A stretch of DNA of 64,000 bases. Source: Allium sativum. Taxonomy: Eukaryota > Streptophyta > Magnoliopsida > Asparagales > Amaryllidaceae. The notes below the pieces were generated by a model that saw nothing but the letters and a program-made list of their open reading frames with translations, was not told the DNA's origin and made no database searches. Positions 35,168-44,691 of the stretch are shown in pieces (the first letter of the stretch is position 1; each line of letters opens with the position of its first letter). The stretch covers positions 53,752,501-53,816,500 of the forward strand of contig CM060911.1 of assembly GCA_030737875.1 (NCBI GenBank), in the 5' to 3' direction. The translations under genes and the position numbers were made by a program.

Positions 35168-36426
35168 TTCTCTGACCCGTCAAGAAATTTCGTCCCCGAA
35201 ATTTGGTAAGGGTATAATTATGTAATTCCTTGCATAATTCACAAATATCATGTGTACATCGAATCTTGCAACAATCTGTGTACTTGTGCAGAATGTAATA
35301 CATCATAAAATTCCTATATGAAATAAACTTCTAAGCGGTACCTCCTACATTGATGCTCTTTCCTTTCAAAAATATTTTGAAAACATGATGCACACAACCT
35401 AAAAATACTAAAATTTTCTACACGAATGCAGTGATTTAAAAATATCATTTCATCCAATTTCTCTCACATCCTTACTGAATAGGAGCATAGTTCATCCAAT
35501 TTTTGCATCCAGGCCATAGCAATTAACGTTAAATTTGTGAATTTCAGAAGAAAAAAATTTTAATTTTTCAAAATTCGATTTCCTACATTGGTAAAAGGTA
35601 GGAAATGAAGAATTCTATATTTTCCGCTTCACTTTTACGCAGCTTTTCCCCCATACTTAGAACTTTCCCAGCGCTCTCTCTAAAATTTCTATTTTTATTT
35701 CCAAGCATGTTTCACATAAGAAGTATTTCTTTTTCAATTCTCCTAACTTATTTAGGAAGGAATCATTTTCTCTTGTTGTTCTCATTTATTGCAATTATTG
35801 TCTTGCTTGTTCTCTGTAAATTTTGTTTGTTTTTCTTTTAGCTATTCATCCTTCTACTTCTATTCTTATTTTATTAACAATACCCTATGTCTTTATTCTT
35901 TTCTAGTGATCATCACAAATACATAGAAAAAGAATATCACACTAAACTATTCTATTTTTCAACTAAAAGAAAGCATGCTCTACTATAGTCACTACTACGT
36001 AAAAGATTCAACGGCTAAATGTGGCTATCCACTAGGACTAAGAGGCCTAGGTACATGTATCTTTGACGTAAAAAAGTCATAATTACTGAATCTAGACAAC
36101 CATGGTGCTCTTCATTTCCATCTAACACTCTCTGCAAACGCATACCGCGTACTCCTTGTTTTCAATTCACCATAAAGTGAGAAAACAAGTTGAACTTTCT
36201 TCTTCCTCAAGTAGTTCTTAAAAAAGATTTTCATTAACTACAAACTACGACATAAATTTTCTTATAAAAATCCCAAACCTTCTCTTCCCATTACATTTCC
36301 TCTTTACTGCGATTATATATGTTCTAAGTCTTTTCATGAAGATTTAATTCTTTACCATTATATCACTGAATTGCATGGGAACTTAATTATCATTAGAATT
36401 AACCAACCTTTATTACTTAACTTGTA
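35168..36426 (-). other. E3 interior, 3' part
   Basis: Non-coding interior between the 3' LTR and the CACTA insertion. On the minus strand the last bases before the LTR are GGGTCAGAGAA, a weak purine tract (35168-35178), preceded by GGGGACGAAATTTCTTGA. About 400 bases (35180-35600) resemble the same position in E2 (about 24840-25230). The rest is pyrimidine-rich on the plus strand, that is purine-rich in the sense of the element. No coding frame is supported. Confidence 0.65.
36424..36426. repeat. CACTA-1 target duplication, left copy
   Basis: GTA before CACTACTACAAAAG. The right copy GTA is at 51596-51598. Confidence 0.75.
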
Positions 36427-36904
36427 CACTACTACAAAAGCGGTCATATTCGACACTAATTTGTGTGCGTTGCATGAAAAGTGTGGCAAAAGCTATAATT
36501 TCTTTGATCTTCTGCAATAATATTCATATGTTGTTGCATTATACGTGAATGGACTGTTTTGGTCGGAATTCTAGTGTTTTGACGTACAACACTAGTTAAA
36601 ACCGTAGCATTACGTATATACAATCCATCTCAGCAATCAGCGTTATCAACATATAAAAACACCAAGCATAGATGCAAGATTAATGCAACAGTTCAAACCA
36701 TTTATAGTTTTGATGATTCTAAACGTTAGCCATCATCCAATCATTGACAGCCACGTCATTGCATTCTTTTGACGAAATTTTGGTGCGATCTTATCCCTTC
36801 ACAAAATAATGTAAAAACAATTTGGTCACAAATCGTTCTTCTTCTCTATCATCTAATTGTTTTTCCCCTTTTTACTATTGACAAAAATTTAAACCTAAAT
36901 TCAC

Positions 36905-37018
36905 GTCAGTATCGCTCCTTTCCTCGACAGCAAATTTTATTCCGAAAAGGTTGAAGCTTTGAAACGCTGTCTAGCTTTGATTGCTCAGGGTGTTGACATC
37001 GCTAGTATTTTCCCTCAG
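36905..37018 (+). pseudogene. AP-3 adaptor complex beta subunit, captured exon
   Basis: 38 codons without a stop, containing LDSKF, SEKVEALKRCLALIAQGVD and FPQ. The AP-3 complex beta subunit (PAT2 in Arabidopsis) has this pattern near its N-terminus, at the start of the adaptin repeat region. AP-3 sorts cargo from Golgi and endosomes to the vacuole. The exon ends CCTCAG|GTTCAA, a plausible splice donor, and the next exon is not found downstream, so only one exon with some intron was taken. The 5' splice acceptor is unclear. It sits about 480 bases inside CACTA-1 and cannot make a working protein alone. The match is from memory of the family, not a search. Confidence 0.75.
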
Positions 37019-37689
37019 GTTCAATTTGTATAACACTGTGAACTAGTTGCACTTATTATAGATTGGATTATGAGTAATTAGTAATTAGTTTATTTGTTAC
37101 ATTTTGGAAAACTCATTCGCTTGTGAGTAATTAGTTGCTTGGACATCCCAAACATAAAACCTGTTCTCTTATGAGTGATTAGTCGGTGAAAGATTAGAAT
37201 ATGAGTAATTAGTTGCGCTTTGACCATTGATTTGGGACTTGGGATTATGCTGAGGTTTATTCGAAAATTATACCCAGTAAGAAAAAAGGAGATGGCGCCA
37301 GTGGGTTTGCCACCAGAATTTAGGTTTCACCTAACTGAGTGGTACCTTTTTGGGCCATGAGAATCGGGCTATAGGCATGAAAAAGACATTGGTTTATTAT
37401 AGAGGTCGAGCTAGTTAAGGAATGGGGACTTTACCATTGAAATTGATTTGCACTTTACGTTCATTTACATTAACATATAATTGTATGCTTGAGGTTTTGT
37501 GATACCAATACATGTGTAGCACTGCAGTGTGTTTGCACTGGGGTGTGCTTGAGGCTACAATTTCCCGATCCGGACGAGTCGTTCACCCGTATCTAACATG
37601 CACAGGTATTTTCCATTTGATTTTGGAAACTACCAATTTCAATGTTTCGATTTTGGGAATTTATGCCCAGTTTTGCATCCATATTATGC

Positions 37690-38260
37690 CTTCTTACGTA
37701 TCATAAAGCAGTCATACAAAAAAGTGTCATAAGGCAGCATCAGTTCATACCATACATATCCAAAAAATAACCTACAATTGTATGCTTGAGATTTTGTGAT
37801 ACAAACACATGTGTAGCACTGCGATGTGTTTGTACCATAAAGTTCATACAAATACATGTATAGCACTGCGGTGTATTTGCATTATGGTGTGTTTGCACTG
37901 TGGTATGTTTGCACTGTAGTGTGTATGCACTGCGGTTTGTTTGCACTGCGGTGTGTATGCACTACGGTGTGTTTGCACTGAGGTTTTGTGATACAAATAC
38001 CCGTATCTAACACGCACGCACAAGTATCGTTAGGCAGCATCAGCCCATACAATACACATCAGTTCATACCATACACACACAAGTATGCACGCACGCACAA
38101 GTATCATAAGGCAGCATCAGACCATACAATACAAATCAGTTCATACCATACATGCACAAGTATCATAAGGCAGCATCGATCACTTCATACCATACACATC
38201 CAAAAAATGACATACACATCCACATCCAAAAGTATCACAAAGTTAACTTAATACATACAC
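37690..38260. repeat. Minisatellite region with ~60-75-bp units in CACTA-1
   Basis: The phrase AAGTATCATAAGGCAGCATC, followed by CAGTTCATACCATACA, occurs at about 37700, 38023, 38099 and 38157 with partial copies between. Units share GCACAAGTATC and CATACAATACA words. It holds the separate 16-bp array. Short reading frames here are repeat artefacts. Confidence 0.7.
37871..37982. repeat. 16-bp tandem repeat, 7 copies
   Basis: Consensus GTGTGTTTGCACTGCG, seven consecutive 16-base units, alternating TTTGCAC and TATGCAC forms. Confidence 0.85.
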
Positions 38261-38291
38261 GTCCAAAAAATGACATTATAGTAGCATCAGT

Positions 38292-39216
38292 TCATATTAG
38301 ATTAGAGCTTTGCGAGGCTGTGGAACTTCCAACTGATTCGTTAGAGTTTTGCGGCTGTGGGTGAGTCAGTTCGAAGTGAGCAGCCGCATGTGATGGACCC
38401 GCAGCATGTGATGGATCCGCAGCATCAGGACAAGGGCTGAAGTAGTTTGGCCAGTCAAATTCCTGATCAACTTCTATATCTACCCACTGATCATTCCTCT
38501 AGTTCATTGGGGCTTATCAACATGTAGGTCATGGGTGGCTTCAGGAAATAAGCTTAGCAAGGGGGTAGCACAACAGCTTCTTGTATCATTGCATCAAATC
38601 TTTCATCTGAATCCATTTCCCATTCCACTCCGTAATGTTGCAAACATGGAACCACCTGTTCCTCCCTATTGCTCACAAAAATAAGTTCAGGCCTTGTTCT
38701 AGGATGAGCATGGTTACAGCGCTGAACCTTAATGAGGTAAACCTTGTTATTGAATTGAGCAGCAAAAGTATTGATATTGCTAATGCCTTCATAAAGTTGC
38801 ATTTTCAAGTAGAAAGATGTATGGTCATACTGAGACCAGTTGCAGTCGTCAATTGTAAGCACACGTCCCATTGGCTTCATTATTTCTTCAACAGCAGGAA
38901 CATTACTCTTTAGGAACTTGGGAAAGCCATCAACTTTAGCCCATGATTCCACTTCTAACGCTGGTTCAGGCTCAAATTCTTCATCAGACCATGCTTGTAG
39001 GTAAATAGCACCACCAGATTTTGTAAAAACTTTCAACATTAGCGCATGATCATGCTTATTGTACGATGGGCATGATACTAGAAAAGAGTTATTTGGTATT
39101 ACCCGTACAGGCCATGAATTATGATTGAGAGTCACCTTAAGAACGCCATGCACAACTTCTAAATTCCAATGTCCCTTAAAAACAGTGGCAGTGATGTATA
39201 GAGACGAGTCCTCCAT
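38292..39216 (-). pseudogene. Broken DUF4283-like gene in CACTA-1
   Basis: The first 220 codons (39216 down to 38554) are open. Residues ~35-125 have the layout of the plant DUF4283 domain: a hydrophobic VRVIPNNSFLVSCP strand, a WSDEEFEPEP segment, then WAKVDGFP and MGRVLTIDD (compare W-V-x-GLP ... G ... ID). After the TAA at 38554-38556 the same frame stays open (AYFLKPPMTYMLISPNELEE), then a one-base shift at about 38498 opens a second frame to 38292 with a Ser/Pro/His-rich tail (DQEFDWPNYFSP). The likely original was a protein of about 310 residues, now with one stop and one frameshift. DUF4283 is known from plant retroelement-related proteins thought to bind nucleic acid. Its job in a CACTA element is unknown. 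The family call is by pattern only. Confidence 0.5.
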
Positions 39217-39421
39217 TGATTTTTTTTTTGTTTTAAACTTTCTAAGATTGGGGTTTAGGGGATATGGAGACGATGATGTTCTGAAGCTTGAAAGGATGTG
39301 CGAGGGACCCGATGGATGGTGTCAGGTAAATATGTGAACTGGAAATGCTTGCACAGAAGACGAAGCATACTCAATTCTGAGGTGGCACGAGTGACCAATG
39401 GTGAATGGTCAACTGTTATAA

Positions 39422-41700
39422 TCTATACTATACTATTAAAGCTGAGTAAGAAATGCTCTTCTCTCAAGCCTCCTCCCATCTGTTAAATAAGGTTGCGCCA
39501 CGTGTACGCTGTCACTCAACCGTCCCTGTATAAACATTGCATTTATCCTCCATCCGATTTACTTCTACACAACCCTAATTTAACGTTGGGGCCAAACCCA
39601 AATTGAAATGCAGTGCTCATGGCAAACTCGGCGATTATCTTCTCCAAATTAATCTGTAGTGCCCATATCTCAGAGATGATCGTAGTGATTAAGCTTCTTC
39701 GATTGTTGTTCCCGCCGCTCTTTTCGCATGCTTTCTGGCCTTCCCCAGATGGATTCCGATAAATAGCTGCCTGTTTTGCTTATTGATGCCTGGTGCTTTT
39801 TCAATTTTTTTCTTCCCGAATACCTAGCATATTCAAGGTAAAATCCCTAATTTCTGTTGAGGAATCAATTCTACTGCAAGTAGCTTCAATTTTTTTAGGA
39901 TCTAGGCCATAAAAGGTTGCATCTACACTGTAGAATATATAATTGCAACTTCGAAATTACTGGTTTGTTCCATTTTTCTCTCTCCCTATTTCCAATTCTA
40001 AAATTACCAGCTATTTGGAACAACATTGAAATTTTAACTTAAATGATCAACGAATTATAAAAAATATGTCTAATCTTTTGAAATAAGATATGTGTACGTA
40101 TATTACAAGTTTCGGAAAATTTTATTGTAGTACACATATGACTTGGACGAGTGCAAGTGTCCAGATTTTTAGGTCACATTTACTATTTTTATTTAAAAAT
40201 TTGTGTTTATCACAGGTTAATTTGTTACTTTTACGCATATCTACTAATAATTCTCAATATACATCTTTTATATGATTAGGAAACCTGAAACATTTGAATA
40301 CAAATTTCTATTGATTATTGTATGTGATTATACAATTTACAAATGTGTTTGTTTTATCGACATTTTGCTATGTTTTTTGTTTAATTAGAAATTTCATTCG
40401 GTTAAGCATTTATGCTTGATGCTTCTCTTTTAACTATACATTTTGGTATTTGAGCGTACCTAGTGATTCAGTTGGATCATTTGTCCTTGACATTAGCATT
40501 TTCCGTTCTTTTATTTGTCAGTTAATAGTTCCACCTCATATATAATATAGTGCCTTGTCGTCTATAATGTTATCGAGTGATATCTAATAGTCTATTACTA
40601 GCAAGTTATTAAAAAATATTATGGATATATTAAATTTTTGTTATTAAAAAATTCTTTGATAAGTCAATGAAAGACATTACATTTTTTTTATTTGCGTTAG
40701 AGTTTCAGTAACTATATACTTTTTTGCTTTTCCTTATGACCTACATTGGTTTGGAAATGTTAAACTAATAGAATAATAGTGGAAATTGCTTTTGTTCGAT
40801 CATAATTATTCTACTAAAGAAAGTTTTAAAATAGTTATTTGTATGCTTACTCATATTTCTTCTACCATACATGTCTATAAATGTCATATTAAAATCTCTG
40901 GCTTCTAAATAGACTTTGAGGTTGGAATCACATTAGCTTTCACCAAAAGAATTACAACTGACATACAAATTTTCATGTGAATAACTTATCATATTGGCTA
41001 ACTAAACTAGACAAGACTTGGATCATTTGAGGTATAATCAACATCAAGCTGTAACAGTATGTGATGCAAGCTCTAGCAGCACCTGTATGGTTTTCTTATA
41101 TATGATTTATAAAAACATGAAAAACATACCAAAATTTCAAGGGTCATATGCAAACTTGGAGAACAAACATTTATATTTTTTTTTTCCACTGAATTACTAA
41201 CCCTGGGTGGTATTGAGCAAGGGTGGCGCTAGACTTTCATGTTTGCATTGCTTGCCAAAAGTAAATTTTGGATAATGAGCGTTACGACGTGAGTTTTGCA
41301 TGTGATCATGACACATGTTTTGCATGTGAATTATAATTTTAAGAACCGTATATGTTTAACGTATTCAAGAGAAAATGAATTCCATGAACATTTAGTTATA
41401 TCTTTGCGTTGAAATCATGTTTAATTATGTCGAATTTTTATCTCTATGTTGCAATATGTAATTTTATTGTGTTTTTTGCTGCTCTTAATTAACAAAGAAC
41501 GATGATGTAGATAATGTTTATTTGTCAGATCATATTTTAACATAATATTAAGATTTGTTAATATTTATAGAAATAACATTTGAATTGTAAAAAGGTTTGA
41601 TTATTCGATTCTATTTTTAAGTGGTACATAAAGATATGTAATGGTATTTTTGGAACTTCGTGGTCATAACAAAAAATTATGTTTCTACGTCTACTATTAA
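39422..41700. other. Helitron 5' part, no gene assigned
   Basis: After the Helitron end there is a C/T-rich stretch (39450-39760) that resembles a plant 5' leader (ACACAACCCTAATTT, followed by several ATGs), then about 1.9 kb of AT-rich intron-like DNA. Short open stretches (for example 41018-41200) have no support from splice sites or known motifs. Confidence 0.4.
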
Positions 41701-41718
41701 TAAAGATTCGACAATAAA

Positions 41719-41860
41719 TATAGGCTGAGAAATGGTTCTTCCTTTCAACCTCGGGAATTCACCAAAGGCTTCTGTAGTTGAATTACAACTATAGAGTAGA
41801 AACTTAGGTTCTAATCAGCATAATTTCCTAAGAGGCTGAGCAACAATCAGGTACCTATCA
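41719..41860 (+). pseudogene. Possible degraded exon in Helitron
   Basis: Reads MVLPFNLGNSPKASVVELQL, then two in-frame stops separated by protein-like residues (NLGSNQHNFLRG). No clear acceptor. It lies about 110 bases before a better exon candidate. Weak; possibly the preceding exon of the same captured gene. Confidence 0.2.
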
Positions 41861-41973
41861 AATGAAATGGGCTATATAGTGATGGACTATGGATTTTGAT
41901 GGAAGATAACTTAGTGGTAGAGTGTAGACTAATTCAGTAGGTACGTATTATGTCTGATGAGTGGTTATTGCAG

Positions 41974-42137
41974 GTCATGCCAGAGATTGAGGTTGGAAAC
42001 ACAGAGGCACATTAGGTCTTAATAGAGATGTGGAAATTGGCATATTTGAGTGGAGCTGCTATAATGTTAGCATATCTGATTCAGCCGCAGAAGCTTGGGC
42101 ACATTCAGAGATTCAAATTCAACAGATTTCAATAAAG
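41974..42137 (+). pseudogene. Captured exon candidate (unidentified gene)
   Basis: Bounded by TTATTGCAG| and AAAG|GTAATT. One frame is open apart from a single TGA near the start and reads GWKHRGTLGLNRDVEIGIFE, then a stretch with SDSAAEAWAHSEIQ. The TGA could derive from a Trp codon. The family is not recognised. Its end phase does not fit directly with the next block, so an exon may be missing between them. Confidence 0.4.
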
Positions 42138-42492
42138 GTAATTAAACAAATGTTTTCCACTAAATAAATTTGCACCAAAAAATTGAAAATAATGTGAGAA
42201 TGGATGAGTATTAGAATATTGTTTCTATAGAAAACTAAAATTATTTTGACTGCTTTTCATTGTCAAATGGATATCTATTAGAATATTACTCCTAAAGAAA
42301 TTCGTTATTCTGAATGAATATTTTGTTAGAATATTTAAAATAAAGAAATTTTCAACAGTTCACTGATAAGGAAAATATTGAATGAATATATGAAAATATT
42401 CCTATCAAAATGGATTTGAATGAATATGAAAACATTGGCAAAATGTTAGAACTAATAGTTTGCATGATAAAGTTCGAAATTGTTTCTTTCAG

Positions 42493-42554
42493 TGACGAAG
42501 ATTGTCCAACAGCCACCACAATCGTTAATATATGTCAAATGTTATCTTCCTATG
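42493..42554 (+). pseudogene. Captured exon A of an unidentified gene
   Basis: Acceptor TTTCAG|, donor ATG|GTACC. Reads DEDCPTATTIVNICQMLSSY and leaves one base (G) that joins in frame with the TT starting the next block at 43857. Function unknown. Confidence 0.5.
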
Positions 42555-43004
42555 GTACCAATCATTAATTTTCCTGTTTGGACTTAAAAGTTGATATTTC
42601 TATGGTTTCCCTATTTAGTATTAGGCATGATTGAGCACTATTAGGGCTTAATCGAGCACTAAACTGCCTGTACATCAGGTTGCGCTCCACCATTTTGGGC
42701 TAGGCTTTTTTTTTGGCGAAGACAACAATTTTAGTTCATACCAGCAACGAAGACTACTGTACCTTTTCCTTTTTTGTTGATCAATTTTACTTATCGTTGG
42801 CGGTGCATGTATTCCTACACTGGTATTGTTGTCTTACCTTACCTATGTATTAAATACAAGTGGATTGAACTAATTCTATTTGTCTCTAACCCAGAACAAA
42901 AACTGCTAAAATATTTAATTCCATTTCATGAAAGATGGATACTACTGCTGTACCAGTGCCATGCAAACAAGCACTGAGGCAACCGTTCACATCTGATATT
43001 TGGG

Positions 43005-43011
<7 letters not shown>

Positions 43012-43073
<62 letters not shown>
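43012..43073. repeat. (TA)n(GA)n microsatellite
   Basis: About 19 TA units followed by about 11 GA units, directly left of the MITE candidate. Confidence 0.95.
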
Positions 43074-43262
43074 CAGGTTCAATGGCACCCCAAATAGTGA
43101 GCACCCCTTTAGCCTACCACTTTTCCACCACATTTCCTCCATCTCTCCTTCCATTCATTCTCTCACCTCCCACTCACTTTCCATTCACTTTTTTTAATAT
43201 AAATGAGTGGCTAAAATTGAGGTGTAAATGGGGGGCTGAAACTCAGGAGGCTCCCTGATCCT
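43074..43262. mobile_element. MITE-like island bracketed by (TA)n
   Basis: A 189-bp unit between two TA microsatellites. The left end GGTTCAATGGCACCCCAAAT and reversed right end GGATCAGGGAGCCTCCTGAG, followed by GAGCACCCC / CAGCCCCCC, form an imperfect inverted repeat. Rice Micron elements are known to sit between (TA)n tracts. This could be a similar microsatellite-targeting element; no family match is claimed. Confidence 0.4.
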
Positions 43263-43265
43263 ATT

Positions 43266-43267
<2 letters not shown>

Positions 43268-43342
<75 letters not shown>
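43268..43342. repeat. (TA)n(TG)n microsatellite
   Basis: About 21 TA then about 16 TG units, on the right of the MITE candidate. Confidence 0.95.
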
Positions 43343-43349
<7 letters not shown>

Positions 43350-43856
43350 TTATTTTGTCAAAGCATTAAATTGCTCATTTAACTTGCATACTCAATTCCT
43401 AATGATACTGCAACTTTTTTTGATTTCATATGCGATCAAACTGGATGTTATCAACGTACACTGATCAGTCAACTCAACTTAATAACTATACAAATTTGGT
43501 TGGCAAATGATGCGTAGATATGGATTTGTTTTTTCACATAACACTATTCCAACATATGGGTGCTAGATAATGAATGCTTTTTCCGTCATCAGATATATGA
43601 ACTGCCATGTCTTTTGCACTGTAAAAGGCCTAGCAATAAAGTACAGCTTCCATATGAGTATTGTTCAAACAAGTAACTTATTTCATTATTTTTGCATGCT
43701 GTTCAAATCACTAACTCATTATTTTGCTTACCATTATTGATTAATGTGTTAAAGTAACTTTTAAGAATAAGATTTTCTTATGTTGAGTTGGGCAGTTATT
43801 TTTTTATGTTGATACACACCATACGTCTTTTTTGGATTAGACTCTCATATCCATAG

Positions 43857-43964
43857 TTGATAAACAATCTGGTGAAGAAGACAGAAAATTACCTGTACTG
43901 CCTTCCTGAAGATTTTCTAAAGATGATGTGGCAGCTAAAGCTCAACAGAGGGAGTATATTAAAG
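43857..43964 (+). pseudogene. Captured exon B of the same unidentified gene
   Basis: Acceptor CATAG|, donor AAAG|GTAACT. Reads DKQSGEEDRKLPVLPS, one TGA, then RFSKDDVAAKAQQREYIK. The final G completes a Gly codon with GC at 44593. The in-frame stop shows it no longer codes. Confidence 0.55.
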
Positions 43965-44592
43965 GTAACTTTGTAATTTAACATGACATTTTTTTTTTGG
44001 CCTAATATGAATTTGATTTGTCTTAATATAATCTACTGTAACTTCAATATTTAAATTTAGCTAATCAATCTATTTCTCTCCTTACTTCAAGTTCTCTTAG
44101 GCATTGAAACACTGTGAGGATGCAATTTTTTTTACTTTGTTTATTTCTTCCGTGGACTAGATAATCATGCAATTTTGCAAAGAAAAGGAAGAAAATTTTC
44201 AATTGGTCACTGCTTTTTTAAGTCAAGTACGATGGTCCATATCAACGTTTCCGTTACCACCAATTTGCTATTGTTCTATCATCTTTGCCTGTAATTTGGT
44301 CATGTTTTTTCATCTTACTATTTTGGTCGTAAAAAAATAAGGCCAACAAAAACCTAGGAATAATCCTAAAAAAAAAATTTTTACGCGGTTTGATAAATTA
44401 ACCTTAGCGCTCTAAAATAAATACTACATCAAATATTTAAGTGATCCCAAAAAAATTATGGTTCATGTTAGATTTACTCATTTTATAGTACTAAACGAAT
44501 ACAGGCTTCCAATATATCAAAAGAGTGAATTGGTTGGTTGAATCATTTGACATAAAAAACAAATTAAAATATTACATGACACTCCTCTTTAG

Positions 44593-44691
44593 GCTGTGCT
44601 GACATGATCACTAGCCTTATTTTCAAAGACTTTGCACGAGTTATTCGTGAGCAGTCTTCCAGATTTTTATACTCAGATACAGTTGCACTGT
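44593..44691 (+). pseudogene. Captured exon C of the same unidentified gene
   Basis: Acceptor TTTAG|, donor CTGT|GTAAGT (a near-ideal donor). Reads CADMITSLIFKDFARVIREQ then SSRFLYSDTVAL without a stop. Phase agrees with exon B. Three blocks with matching phases and good splice sites make capture of a spliced gene much more likely than chance. Confidence 0.55.

Noticed and set aside
37988..38251. An 87-codon frame with repeated His/Ile/Thr/Ser motifs.
   Set aside because: It is produced by the minisatellite repeats in CACTA-1.
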